In this document: positions 1 to 11,703 of the stretch, in pieces
Position numbering within the stretch: position 1 is the stretch's first letter
How the letters are laid out: each line of letters begins with the position of its first letter
NCBI GenBank assembly: GCA_001557505.1
Contig: LSAX01000002.1
Coordinates: 2,728,001 to 2,792,000 of the forward strand
Source: Reticulascus tulasneorum
Taxonomy: Eukaryota; Ascomycota; Sordariomycetes; Glomerellales; Reticulascaceae
Direction of reading: 5' to 3'
DNA length: 64,000 nt
Notes under the pieces: model-generated
What the model saw: the letters and a program-made list of their open reading frames with translations, nothing else
Database searches by the model: none
What the model was told of the DNA's origin: nothing
Position numbers and translations under genes: made by a program

Positions 1-1112
1 TGGCGGCTCGCTTCGAGAAGCCCGACTGAACAAGCAGCGCGAAGTCACCTACCTCGTGCGGGATCTCGTGAAAGAAGACGGCCACCGTCGTCGTTGCACC
101 GATGGTCGGCGACGCGTAAAAGCTCGCAGACATGGCCAGCCCATCCGTGATGTTGTGTGTGAAGTCAGCACTAGAAGTTCCCCATACAGCATTAGCTTAT
201 CTCCTCTTCAATGCAGAATAATTTCGTGTTCATGGCGTCACAGGCGCATCAGGATGCCGGACGGCTGGGGGGAGGATGTATTCGTACATGAGGTTCAGGT
301 ACCCTGCCAGCTTGACGCTGGGATTGCCTTCCTTCACAACCGCAGCCCCTGAAGCAGCAGGCGCAGTTGTTGAACCGTTCTGCTTCTTCTTGCGTGACTT
401 GACCTTATCACCGGGTGTATCGGCCCCAGTCGCAACTCCTTCGGCTCGTTTCTCGCCGACGGAGTCAGCTTGAGCCTCACCGTGATTATGAGTATGACCC
501 GCTCCGCCAGTAGCGATTCGTAATCCTTTATCCATGGCTACGAACGTCATAAAGCCTACCAAGATGGCCACGCCCAGCAGCAAGTTCCTGTTGGGTTCGA
601 CGAGCACGAACCGCGCGTGTTCCGGGTCGTCCTCGCCGAGGAAGATCTCGGGCAGCAGGTGGAAGAGCGTGTCCCCCAGGAGCCCGCCAACGGCGAACGC
701 CACCATCACCGACAGCGACGACGGGTCGATGTTCGTCGGGCACAGCGCGAGGAGGAAATTTGGCGGGCCAGAGATGTACAGCGTCGCGAGGATGGCGTTG
801 ACGGCCGGGCTGCCTGGGAAGAGAACGCCAAAGGTACGGGAAAGCAAGGATGGCGTGTCGCTGAGCTTCGCGAGCTTCTCGGCGCCGAGATCTTTCACAA
901 TTGAGCATTTCTGTTATTAGAGTCAGCACAAAACACCCTTGGTAGCAAGGCAGCCGAGTCTGGGTATTCACCTGGAGGCGCTCATCCAGCTCCTCAATAC
1001 TGAGGGTGGACAGCGATGGCTTCTCTGAGCCATTGCGGCTGAGGATGGAAGCAGCAGCTAGGGAGAACAAAAGGAAGAAGACCCCGTAAAGGGCTCTGCG
1101 TGATCGGGCCAT
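1..1112 (-). CDS. ZIP-family zinc transporter (KE4/SLC39A7-like), 3' end cut off by window
   Basis: Exons 972-1112, 288-910 and 1-170 join in phase. The protein starts with a hydrophobic signal/first membrane segment ([10 protein letters not shown], then a Leu/Ala-rich stretch). Further membrane segments follow, then a His-containing cytosolic loop (HTHNHG) and a Lys/Ser-rich linker. The last visible exon carries the two ZIP signature helices: HNITDG in TM4 and HEIPHE in TM5, followed by [17 protein letters not shown]. These His/Asp/Glu residues are the metal pathway in ZIP transporters. The arrangement fits the LIV-1/KE4 subgroup (yeast Yke4), which moves zinc across the ER or Golgi membrane; the location is inferred from the family. 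Start chosen at the ATG that gives the signal-anchor. The C terminus lies to the left of the window, so intactness cannot be judged. Confidence 0.9.
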
Positions 1113-2023
1113 GATGGGAGACGTGTTGCGGGTGGTGCTTCGTGAAGGAAGGTCGAAGCTCCAAGGACACACGACACAGCTGAAGCGAAAAGGCAATCAA
1201 TCCACTTGGGGGTTGGTTGGTGGTCCCGCGAATGAAAAGTAAATTCCGATCACGGCAAGGGGGGGAGGAGCTAGGATCCCAGAGTGGACTAGCCATTTCG
1301 GGCTGCCTGTGCTTGGCGACATCTCTCGCACGCACTGAACTCTGTTTTTGTGAATCCGAACTGATGGGGTTTGTGTAGAGACGACGAGCATTGGGAATCC
1401 AGAAAAGAGGATAGTATAGCGTCACTGCTTTGGGTATGATATTTGCGTAGCATGTGAAAGGGTCCTAGGATAATAGGCTAATCCGGCGTCCTACGCTCGA
1501 GCTCGACTTGATGCATCGTGCACGGACATCGGGATTGCTTCTGGGTCCCTACTAAGGTACCAAGTAACCCGCTGAACTTCTTTGCAAAATGCCCTTTAGG
1601 GAGATGCCCTTCCTCATATCAAGCCGCGAGGACCTCAGCACACGTATGTTTATAAAATGTTTCATATTTTATTTTCAATTACTAGACAAGTATGTATAAG
1701 TCCCAGATAGACTTTGTTAGTCGGTTCCCTGACTTTACTGCATTTCGTCCAATCTCAAAGGAGTGTAAGTGGGCACCTGTTACACCAGAACCCCGTCCCA
1801 TATCCGTTACCCTTTTTGAATGCCAAACAGTCCGAACTGCTGTTTCCTTGGCTATACCATGCAAATCCCATCCGGCCGATCACTTTTTTGTTCCCCCTTA
1901 TAACCGAGTTCGTATGTACAGCCCCAACTCCGGCGTAGAAGCCAGGTTGGTATCATTATTACAAGAATAGACCCTAAACCCCCAACTTTTCAAGAGAAAT
2001 CTTCCAAGGGAACCTACACCCCT
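1113..2023. other. Intergenic: 5' flank of the ZIP gene and 3' flank of the glucanase gene
   Basis: No supported gene. The part next to 1112 is the leader/promoter of the ZIP gene. An AT-rich block near 1645-1685 and further AT-rich DNA toward 2000 fit 3' untranslated sequence of the minus-strand glucanase. A ggtaccaagtaaccc stretch near 1556 resembles short GGTACC/CCTTAG motifs seen elsewhere in the window. Confidence 0.6.
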
Positions 2024-3457
2024 TTAGAAGATCGCAAGGGCGAGCATGATTGCGAGAACAGCAGCGCTGAACGAGGTCGACTGAGCCCCGGAAGGAGGCA
2101 CAGCAGTTGTGGATGGTGTGACGGTCGGCGAGCTGACAGTGGCATTACCACCGGAGCCAGAGCCATCTCCACCGGAGCCCGGGCCGCCGGTTGGGCTGCT
2201 GCCACCGCTACCGGAGCTACCGGCTGAGGTGGTGATCAGGGTTGTCGGAGTACCCGGGGCCGAAGTGCTCTCCTCATCATCGCTACTAGCGGTAGTCGGT
2301 GGGCCACTGGACACGATAGAGGTTGAAGTTGGCTTGACGGTGGTGGTTGGGGCTGCCACCGAAGACGAGGGCGAGCCACTGCATAGTATGTTAGCTGGTT
2401 TCGGAAAGTGTACGATTAACATTGTGCCACTTACGTGTTTGCGTTCTTGCAAGAAAGATCGTACAAAGGCTTGGTGGTCAAGTCAGGGCCAATGATTCCG
2501 AAGCTGGGGTTCGGCGTCGTAGGCGCAGAATCCTGGAAAGTGTACCACCAGACATTGGTCTTGCCGAACATGGGGCAACCAACGTCGTTCCAGAAGATCT
2601 CGGCATTCTCGAGAGAGGGCACACCAGCACCGACTGTCTTGCCACTAACAGGCCAGCCGGTCTCGGTGATCCAAACTTCCTTGCTACCAATAGCACCCTG
2701 GGTGGCCGCGAGAGCATCGGCGAACAAGCCCTTGCCGCTAGCAACGGAGTTGGGGTGGGTGTTCTCGAAGTACGGGTAGGCGTCCATGCCTACCCAATCA
2801 ACGGCGTCAATGACTGCCTTGTTGCTGCCGTTGACCCAGGCGGTCCAGGTGTCGACGTGGCCGAGAGGAGCATCGGCGAAGCCAGAGCCGGCAATAACGT
2901 CCTTGACCTGTTTGATGTAGTTGACGAGAGTCGCTGGGCTGGCTCCTGCATACTCGCCAGCGGCGATGCCTACGGGAGAGGCACGGTACAGGTCCTCGCT
3001 GCCGATGGAGATACCAGCGACCAAGCCCTTAAGCTGGTCGCCATACTGGGCAACCGTCTTCTTCAAGGCCTCGATCTCGTTGGCGAATACGGCATCACCA
3101 GCAGACGCCCACAGTCCGAAGAGGACGGTGGTCTTGGTGGAAATTGCAGCAGGGATGGCAGAAATTGGGTCATTAGTGGTACCAGCTTGCTATATGGGGG
3201 ACCACTGTTAGCTTGAAATCGCAAAAAGGGCTCACCGAGAACTGCTTCGAACTTACAACCATGGTATACAAGCGAGCGCTCGTGAAAGCTCCGTTAGTGC
3301 CCTCGAGACCAGCAGCAGTCTTGAACTCTGCTTCGTAGTCAGACTGTGTCTTTGCTCGGCCATCAGTGAAGGTCGAGCCGTAGTTGAAGCCCTGGAAAGC
3401 GGCAGAAGCTGTCGAAACAGCGGCGGCGAGAGCCAGCAAGCTTGTTGAGGTGCGCAT
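2024..3457 (-). CDS. eglC: GPI-anchored GH17 glucan endo-1,3-beta-glucosidase (EglC-like)
   Basis: Exons 3257-3457, 2435-3189 and 2024-2378 give 436 residues. An N-terminal signal peptide (about residues 1-19, ending near TASA) precedes a GH17 (beta/alpha)8 domain that starts FQGFNYG. The two GH17 catalytic glutamates are visible: acid/base in GISIGSED (about Glu132) and nucleophile in WITETGWP (about Glu243). After about residue 315 the chain becomes a Ser/Thr/Gly/Pro-rich stalk and ends in a hydrophobic tail ([13 protein letters not shown]), as in a GPI-anchored wall protein. By homology with Aspergillus EglC/Bgl2-type enzymes it cleaves or rearranges beta-1,3-glucan at the cell surface. 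The exact symbol is less certain than the family. It lies downstream of a long regulatory region holding a 21-C run. Confidence 0.93.
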
Positions 3458-5396
3458 GATGTCGGTTGCGAATTTGTAGGAATCTAGTAGAGGTCCGGAA
3501 ACGAAGGACTGGTGGCCAAAAAAAGGAGACGAGCGAGGTGAGTATCGCCGTTAACTCCAAAGTTTTGTGCGTGTAAGTTGGGCCAAGTCACTGTCTCAGG
3601 AACCCGCCTTGAAAGATTATCTTCCGGATGTTCGACTCGTCACACAGTTGCACCACCGGTAGAAGCGACGGGTATAATATGATTCAGAGAAACGAAGCGA
3701 GTGCAGAGGTCCACGAGCCTGCGCGAGGGACAAGCAGAGATGCTGGTTTTGCGGTTATTGTAGGGTCTGTGTAGTAGGACAGGAGGATGGATGGAAGCAG
3801 GTCCAAAAACGAAGGTCAGCGTATGCCAAAGATAGGAATACACAGGATGACAATGCAGATGTAGGATGGTAAAAGAAGGATCTGAATAAAAAGGAAGAAG
3901 ACCAGAAGAGACGAGAAGACGGACTGATAGAAATAAGTAAGTCTCGATCGATGACAGACGCCACAGAGGTAAACAAGCTCTCTCGTGTCCCACTCTTGGA
4001 GCATTCCCTGCCCTTGCTTCCTTTCGGCTTCGGCTGGTTCTGCCCCCCCCCCCCCCCCCCCCCATTGCGGGCCTGGAAGTGGCAACTCGAGCCCAGAGTT
4101 GCTCCACTCAGCATGGGTCTCTCCACACCCAAACTTAGGTACGTGGTAGTAGCTGGTGAGCCCCCCTGGAAAAGTGAGGTCAAACGAGTCGTCTGTCCAT
4201 CCAGCTTCCAGGGTTCTTCTTTCTTTCAGCACTGGTGGGCCAGTCGATCATCCCATCCGTTTTGCCGGGCCTGAGTGGACAGGATCCGCACTGGCCATTG
4301 TATGCAAGCAATCGCTAAATAAAATCCACCATAACCGGGCCACATTTAGCACCCTTGGCGCATACTGGCAACCCTTTCGGGTGTTGGGATGCCTGTTTGT
4401 GCGCTGCAAAATCCCAATGCACAGACGGCCGTCACTCTAGGCCATCTCGATCAGATCCCGTATTCACTATGGACATCTCCCCCAGACGGGTTCCATCACA
4501 ACAGGCGACATGGAGTGTTGAATACGAAGTCGATCACCAGGCCACACGTCATGCATAAACGACGTGATTTCCTCGCCAAGACAGCACAACAGCACACACT
4601 CAACACAGTGCTGGCAAGTCGACCCGACAAATGTTTCCTGGAACCAAAACAAATCCAAGGCGAAAGAAAAAAAAAAGGGGGGGGAAACTAAAACTGGAGA
4701 ACGGACGCTACGTAGCATCATGCTCACCAACTGGACCAGCAGGATCTGCTAGCTAATGTAGCGTTGTTCGGGGCCCCTAACCCCTTGCATGCAACCGCTA
4801 ACCTCTAAGCTTGCGTACCTGCATCTACATTGACGAGCATCTAACAATGTAAGGACGAATCCTGCCCAACTACATACAGGACGTCCCACATATTATCCCA
4901 TGGTTGGTCCGGCGCGACGTAGCCACTAAACATCTTGAGAAACTTTTGAAAAATGCCGCTGGTCCAGAGGAGCCGATTGTTTCGAAACAGCGCACATTCG
5001 TTGTCTTAGATGTTCCATTCCGCCTCCCTGGCCGGATCTAATCCATTTGCAACTGGGTGAGTTGTCGTCATCATCTCAGCCTTAGGTAAGCGGGTACAGA
5101 CAGGAGAGAGGTCTAAGGTAGCCAAAACCTTAACACGGAATGTTTGTTGGGAACTGTCTCCTCCCGAGGAGTTGGATACGAAGGTTGGGGGCAGCTCGGG
5201 TGGGTCTTGTCCTCCCTCTGTACATCCGTCAAGATGGCGCGGATAACGGCAGACGTGCATTTATTCCGTCCTACTCGTGCCTTGGAGGCCCTCATCTAAA
5301 CTGTTGCTATGTTCATTGTGCTGTTGACCTTACATGTGATTAATGATTGGAGTATGGGTATCTAAAATTGATGCTGTGTTTCTCTGTTGGGCTGCG
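3458..5396. other. Long intergenic region upstream of the glucanase gene
   Basis: About 1.9 kb between the 3' end of the hamartin gene and the start of the minus-strand glucanase. Several overlapping open frames at 3640-4230 are low-complexity readings of CT/GA-rich DNA and of the homopolymer, so no protein is called. The region holds a 21-C run and, near 4668-4684, an A-tract followed by nine Gs. It most likely contains the glucanase promoter and leader plus the 3' flank of the hamartin gene. Confidence 0.55.
4043..4063. repeat. Homopolymer of 21 C (G on the glucanase coding strand)
   Basis: An uninterrupted run of 21 cytosines directly visible in the sequence, about 590 bases upstream of the GH17 start codon. 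Such runs slip during replication and sequencing, so the exact length is unreliable. Confidence 0.95.
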
Positions 5397-8300
5397 CTAG
5401 CCCAGTCCCCGAATGCCTCGGAGCCCTGCCGGTTTCTTATCCTTCTTGTCGGCCTCTTCCTTCTTCTTGAGCTTCTCCTCCTTACGGATGCGATTCTGGA
5501 CGCCGCCTACTCAAGTCATTAGTGCCTACAGTCAAGTTGTGGAGCTAGAAGACCGTTCTCACCTCTTCCGAAATATCGCTGCTCAGGGCTCACGTTGACG
5601 CCAGATCCCGAGGATCCCTCACCACCGGGTGGGGTCGCCGGCCGATACCCCGAACTGTCCGGGCCAGGAGTCGCCGATTTAGCCTCCAATGGGGGAGTCA
5701 TGTTGTAAGATGTCGGATCAAATGACTCTGGATCCGAGAAAACTCGATTCGAGCGCGTCCGTATAATGGTGGGACTTGTTGGCACAGGCGAGTTGTCTCC
5801 GTCCCCATCCATGCCAAAGGCAAAATCACTTCTTGGCTGTGAGCTACCACCAGAGAACCTCGACTCCTGGTACTGGGACTGGAGGACAGTATACTTCCTC
5901 ATGAGGTTGGTATACTGCTTTTGAAGCTCCACCTGCTTCGCTCGGCTGGCTGCCAATGCACTCTCGACCATCGCATTTGCCTCTGGTGCCTGTCTGCGTC
6001 TCCCACCGTCCTGCACCTCCATCAGCTTGGAATTAAGTACCATGATCTGAGACTGGAACAATTTTTTTGTTCGCTGGAGCTCGTTTTCCCGCGAAGTTAG
6101 CTTCATGTTCAGTATCTCCGCCCGAATCTCTGCCTCATTTGCCGCTGTTATCGCCGTCTGTCTCTCCATTTCTTTGGCTTCGAACTCTCGCACCGACATT
6201 GTCAGTCGATCTACATCTGCTTTTAATCTGTCAATCTCGGCCGCGTTAATCTCTATCGACTGCATGTTCTGCTTGGCGTTCAACTCCTTAACTTCTCCGT
6301 CACACACAATCTTCCTCAGCTGCTCGGATTCTTGTTTGGCGCTTTGCAGCTCCCGCCGCAAAGATTCCACCTCGACTTTGAGCTTCCTTGACTCCTCACG
6401 CAATGCCTTAAGTTTCGTAGAGAGGTCCGACTCCCACTTCTTTGCGAGTGTTCTGCTCTTTTCAGATTCCTTTCTGATTTGCATCTCTGCTTTCTTTGAG
6501 CCCTCTAATTGGTTCTTCAGATGTCGGTTATGCATGATGAGATTCTGTGTTTCCGCTTCCGTTGCTGCCTCCCTGACATGCCTCCGTCGGAGCTCTCCTA
6601 TGTGGGCCATATGCTGTTGTTTTAGATACCGCTCAAAGCTGAGATCGTTCTGCAAGATGAGGATCTGGCGCTGCAATTGAGCCACTTGGGTGTTACCGTC
6701 CGTGACGGAGAGCGGCGATGTGATAAACGCGATAGGTTGCGGCGCGTGGACTGCCGAGCGTTCTGGGACAGAGTCTGCATGGCTCAAGGCTAGCGATGGA
6801 ACACTGTCATTGGCCAACGACTGATGAATCCCCGACTTGATAACCTTGTTCGAGTGAATCATATCTTGCAGATGCGTCTGGGAAGTAGACAATACCAGAT
6901 GTGGGGGGAGAGTCGGGCTGTCGCCTCCTAGTTCTCGACTTCGGTTGTCGGCAGAGTCCCTATTCGAAGGATGGCTCGATTGTGAGCTCTGCCGATGGAT
7001 GGTCGAGTGGACACGGCTACTCGATTGAGAATCTACTCCGACTGATTGCATATATCTCCAACTGTCAATTCGTGGCTCGACCATGGAGCCACTCAAGAGA
7101 GCGGAAACCTGACCATCTCGATCAGATTCATCACTGCTAAAGAACGAATTTGCTGCCCCAGGGCCAGCAGCAGTGCCGCCATTGTCTCCGGGAAGAGAGT
7201 CTGGTGACACGCGCAACGCCATGCAATCAGCTACCAACTCGGCGGGCTCGCTCCTTATCCAGCGTCCGAAGTCGGTCTTTTCGGACTCTATCGTCAGAGT
7301 ATAGAAATTTGGGTGCAAGAGGTGGCTTTGCCTCAGCTTTTCAGACTTGTGTCGGATCTCGGTAGGCTGGACTTCGACCTCGGCTGGATTTTCGGCGTTT
7401 GCATGCCTTAGATAACGCTGAGGCTTCCTAATGTAATCCATAAAGTTTATGGGATAGAGACCATACAGGATCGTGAAATAGTTGGGAAGGTGCGGTATTC
7501 TAAGGTCGTCCAGGTCTGGAGAGTAGGCGCACATCTCCCACCCCTGGGTGGATGGTATAGTTTTGTGGTCATTGTCATCAGTAGCAGCCTCTATTGCGCC
7601 AGTCCTTTCGCTATCCCAGAAAAGCAATCTCGCATATATATTGAACAGAGTCGGCAGATGTGGGGCTAGAGAGCTTGGCATATGCGGCAGTATCATGATC
7701 AAGGCAGTGAGGGCCAGTGAGACTACCGTCGTCGAGGTGTCCAGCTGAAGGCATCGTATCAAATCGACGAACAGAGGTGTCTGCAGGATTTGGTACAAGT
7801 GCGGAGGCTGCTTCTGAACGAAGTCGCATAGCAATCTTGCAGCTCGGGTTCGGAATTCCTTCTTGACGAACAGCTTGTCCAAGGCCAACATGAAGTCCTA
7901 ACGCAGTGTTAGATGGAGAAGTCTAACAAAATGAGAACCACCTACCTTTGGTCGCTTCTTGCCCGACGCCAGCAGTGTTTCCCGGACGCTGGCTTCGGTT
8001 GTCTCGAGGTTCAGGTCTCCCTCCGTTGGGATAAAGCTGGCCATGTCCATCCATGCTAGAAGCAGCCGGTCCAGGAAAGGATTAGAGGCAGTATCGGATG
8101 TTGAATCTTCGATATCCTGGCTTGGGAAGGCCAAGATATCCACGAGACCGGTAAAACCTTCCATCAACAACCCCCTATCTTGTATCGCTTGCGCTCGTAC
8201 CGGTTCCGATAGAGTATCCCACCAGTAGAAGACGCGTGCAGGTGTTCGGATTACAGGTAACAGTAGTCGAAGAATCGGAACGAATGCAGTGAGCTTCGCA

Positions 8301-8648
8301 GGCGAGTCTTTGACCCGCTTCTGGTATATTGTTTGGAGCTCATCTTGAAGCCTCTCCGAGCTCGCATCGTCGTATTTCTCGTGCTTGTGGAGGTACGCTT
8401 CGACGACTTGGCTGATGTCATTTGGCAGTGGAAGGGTCGGCGATGCGATATGAGCATTAATGGCTTTAGAGAGTTCCTTCAACGTCCTAAAAACAGCAAC
8501 AGTCAGTCAAGATCAGAACGAAAAAATTGCCAAAAGCCACAATCGGTTGTGGTGGGGGTGCAGCTGGGAAAGCGAATATCGCGCACTGGAAACTCGTAGA
8601 AACAGGCGAGAAAAGTCAGTCGTGGCTGGCTTACCCTGAGTATGCCAT
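5397..8648 (-). CDS. tsc1: Hamartin / Tsc1 homologue (TSC complex scaffold, TOR pathway)
   Basis: Four exons (8635-8648, 7946-8486, 5563-7897, 5397-5506) close in phase to 999 residues. The first coding exon is only 14 nt (MAYSG). The N-terminal half has the hamartin helical-repeat domain: a segment with FYWWDTL, then DRLLLAW, then the block ending ARLLFWDSERTG. A polar Ser-rich middle follows, then a long coiled coil at about residues 594-860 with heptad Leu/Ile/Met and many Glu/Lys/Arg. The C-terminal tail is Lys-rich (KEEKLKKKEE). In animals and fission yeast hamartin scaffolds Tsc2, the GAP for Rheb, and so restrains TORC1. No Tsc2 gene is in the window. The family call rests on domain order and recognised N-terminal sequence. 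Confidence 0.88.
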
Positions 8649-9357
8649 CTTGCTAGATTAAGAGGCTCATCGATATGGAGTACAAAAGCCAACTGCAGAT
8701 ACAGGTAAAGAAATCCAGCGTGCGTCTATCAAGCTACAGAGAATTCGATCTGCGGCTGCAAGGCACGAAGGAAGCTTGGATCTCACGGGGACCTCAGAAG
8801 AGTAATCTGGTTGGAAGACCTTAGTTACCCAACCTTAGTTAGCGCATTTAAACCGTGCGAAGTAGACCCCTAATCAAGAGCATGGGCTGGGTACCTGCTG
8901 GACTGCGCAGTGAGGCGCCATTTGGAAGTACCGGGCCCACATGTGACCTCTGGGCTGCTAACCCCGCATTCCGGGCCGCATGACCCCGCCAAACATAGGC
9001 CGGGCTTCAGTGGGTACAGTAGGCACATCACACGAGTAAAGCACCACTTCCGTCCACGGTCCCACTGCTGCAGCAGAGCGGCCAGCTTTGCCAGCTACCT
9101 AGAGGGGCAGTGGAGGGGGCGTTCACAGAGGATCAGAGATTTGTGCTTCTCTTCGTCCCGTTTGCAGGTTAACCTTTTAGTCACACATTCTCCCTTCCTT
9201 CATCCCACAAGCTCGCCCAAAGCATACAACTTGCATCGAATCCCAGGCCTCAACTCAATTGAGACTCAAATCTGCCTTCTACCTCATCCTATTCTCTCCA
9301 TTGGGCAACCTTTCAACTCGCATTACCCCACCAAACAAACCTCCCCAGTCGTTCAAG
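8649..9357. promoter_or_regulatory. Divergent promoter region between tsc1 and the DJ-1/PfpI gene
   Basis: About 700 bases separate two divergent start codons. A near-direct repeat (aaccttagtt, twice) lies at about 8815-8842. The 200 bases before the DJ-1 ATG are CT-rich, typical of leaders of expressed genes in filamentous fungi. No separate gene is seen. Confidence 0.5.
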
Positions 9358-10363
9358 ATGGCAACCAAGTCTGCAGTGTCGGAAGAGCCCATCGAGGTTC
9401 TGTTCGCACTGCACCCCAAGTTCAACCTCGTTGACATGGCCGGCCCGTTGGAGGCCTTCCACTACGCCCAGCATGATCCTAATGATGAATGTATGCCCCC
9501 CCACTCGCCCTATTGTCCCTTGCCTTCGAAGAAGCAATGACGTAGTGATGCTGACGGATGCCCAATTGCTACAGCCACCAAAGCCTTCGAGTGCACCCTC
9601 GCTGGAGCCGAGCCCAAGGTTATGTCGGGACAAGGAGTCTTCATCGGCTCACAGGTCTCGTTCAAAGAAGCCCACGCCCGCCTCTCGGACTTTGATGTCC
9701 TGGTCGTGCTCGGTGGTGCCGTCGAGCCAGTCATCAAAGAAAATGCCGAACCTCTTCAGCTCATCGATGCTTTCGCCGAATTACAAAAGGCCGATCCCAG
9801 CCGCGAACGCACACTCCTGTCCATTTGCACGGGCTCCCTCTTTCTTGCAAAACAGGGCATTCTGTCCGGCCTCTCTGCCACCACCCACCCCGATTCCTTC
9901 ACCAAATTCGAGATTCTCTGCAGCGAGGCTGCTACCCGAGACTTGACGGAGCGGACCGACGTTGTTGAAGACGCTAGATACGTCGTCAACAACCTCCGCT
10001 TCGAACTCGGGGATGAGGACGAGAACCCATACATTCGCCGCAAGTCTGATGCTCGTCGTCCCTCCAATGCTCGGTATGTCCCTGTGTCCCCAATGCACGA
10101 ACAACCCATACTGACCTCATCCATTCAGAAAGGGGAGCATGTCCTGGAAGGGCTCCAATACGCGTCGCGAATCGATCGCTCGTCGCGCCGCCATGCGTCT
10201 TGGTGGACTTCGTGTCATCACAAGCGGGGGGGTGAGCGCCGGTGTTGATGCAGCTCTGTATCTCATCGGCGCTCTCGTTTCTGACGACACGGCCGCCGAA
10301 GTCGCTCGTATGATGCAGTGGACTTGGAACAAGGGTGTTGTCGTTGATGGTCTGGATGTTTAG
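9358..10363 (+). CDS. DJ-1/PfpI superfamily protein (ThiJ-like)
   Basis: Exons 9358-9490, 9575-10073 and 10129-10363 give 288 residues. The N terminus (EVLFALHPKFNLVDMAGPLEAF) is the usual first strand and acidic elbow of the DJ-1/PfpI fold, with the D..GP motif. The nucleophile elbow reads LLSICTGSLFLA, with the reactive cysteine at about Cys129. The C-terminal half holds VITSGGVSAGVDAALYLI, as in isonitrile-hydratase-like and AraC-associated members. There is a roughly 30-residue polar insertion (GDEDENPYIRRKSDARRP) that differs from bacterial homologues. Members of this group act as glyoxalases, isonitrile hydratases or redox chaperones; the sequence does not tell which. The start is the first ATG after a CT-rich leader. 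Confidence 0.9.
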
Positions 10364-10919
10364 TTTAGACTACAGCCATAGATGCATAGACCATGGAGAT
10401 CTGGCATCAGTCTCAGAAAAGGGCTCCTAGAAAAGGAACAACCCTCTGAAGACTACTACTTCGTTCCGGACAAAAATTGAGTCATTGAAGACTACTTGTT
10501 GTTTCTGTTCGTCCTAGAAACATTTGGTGTCAAATTCTCGATAGCTGTGAGCCGAGGCATGGCGGTGGAGACACCGTCACTACCAAATGCCAAGGGTCAT
10601 CTTGACGCGTAAAGGAAGTATATCGATAATGGCTTGTTCTCACACCGTAAAGTAACGTATTACACTTTCCTTAGGAACTAGTTTCATGACCATTTTAATT
10701 ACTAGCCTCTTGTCACTTGGAGATTTAATTCAAAATTGGCATACTGTCTGGTAAGGTACTTGGCAAGGAGCTGATGTATGGCTTATGTAATCGAGAGAAT
10801 TTTCGGAAACGGAATTATGTTTGGCCTGGACAACCAATCCGCAACGAAACCCGACCTAGTCACGAACTTTTGGTGCACCTAGATGCGAGAATCTACGAAA
10901 AGCTTCAACGCCAGGCGCA
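10364..10919. other. Intergenic: 3' flank of DJ-1 gene and promoter of the uL23m gene
   Basis: About 560 bases, AT-rich in the second half, between two plus-strand genes. No gene seen. An out-of-frame ATG at 10883 lies 37 bases before the chosen uL23m start and could act as a short upstream reading frame if it is transcribed. Confidence 0.5.
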
Positions 10920-11582
10920 ATGGCACAAACAGTGACGGAGGCAGTGGTCCGCCAACTACCCAACTTCAGATTAGGGAGTAAACAAGTCTTTCTGTAAGCT
11001 ACCCTGGCCGCATTCCTCGAATTGATACTGACAAGCTGCAGTCCAGGCCATATCATAACCCTCCTCCGAAAAGATCACCAGCCCCCGAACTGGGCGACCT
11101 TCCACGTGCCCTTGCGCTTCAATAAATTCGACCTGAGAGACTACCTCTGGAACCTCTACAATGTAGAAGTAACCGCCGTGCGGTCATGGGTCAAGCAAGC
11201 CCCGCTGAGCCGGAAGCACGGAGGCGGACGCTTTTACCGACCGAACAGCTCTAAATACATGACTGTCGAGATGACGAAGCCATTCGCTTGGCCCGTTCTT
11301 CCCAAGGACTTGGAGCCGTGGGACAAGAAGCTATACGACGCACGCCAGTCTAGCCAGAAGCAGATGACTGAGACCGCAAGAAATAAGCAGCGCGGGATTC
11401 TGCCGTCCCCAAGCAAGGAAGCGGACTCGGAGCGACAGAGGCTGGCGGAGTTGGCAGTGAAGTACCAGACTGGGGAGGTCAAATGGACGAATGAAGTGCA
11501 GTTGGATGAGAAGTGGGAGAAGAAAAAGGGGACCTCCAAGCGAGGAAAGGCGAAGGCTTCTGGGAAGGCGGCGAAACGATGA
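10920..11582 (+). CDS. mrpl23: Mitochondrial large-subunit ribosomal protein uL23m (L23/Mrp20 family)
   Basis: Exons 10920-10993 and 11042-11582 give 204 residues. The spliced N terminus reads GSKQVFLPGHIITLLR, the hallmark start of uL23m. FHVPLRFNKFDLRDYLWNLY follows, then NVEVTAVRSWV, the conserved rRNA-binding core. The C terminus is a Lys/Arg/Glu-rich extension (KKKGTSKRGKAKASGKAAKR) typical of fungal mitoribosomal proteins. It should sit near the exit tunnel of the mitochondrial 54S subunit. It is convergent with the MT-A70 gene, with only about 120 bases between stop codons, so transcripts probably overlap. The start is inferred; the upstream ATG is in another frame. Confidence 0.92.
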
Positions 11583-11703
11583 GGTGCATTCGGCCGCAGG
11601 GTTTGTAAGGGATATTGGGGAGCTGCCCATGTATAAAATGTGGAAAATTCACGCCGCATAGCTGTATAACAGGAACCTAGATCATATGACCAGAAAGAGA
11701 TGG

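Noticed and set aside
3640..4232. Three overlapping minus-strand frames near the C21 run
   Set aside because: They arise from low-complexity GA/CT-rich DNA and read through the homopolymer as Gly runs; no conserved block.
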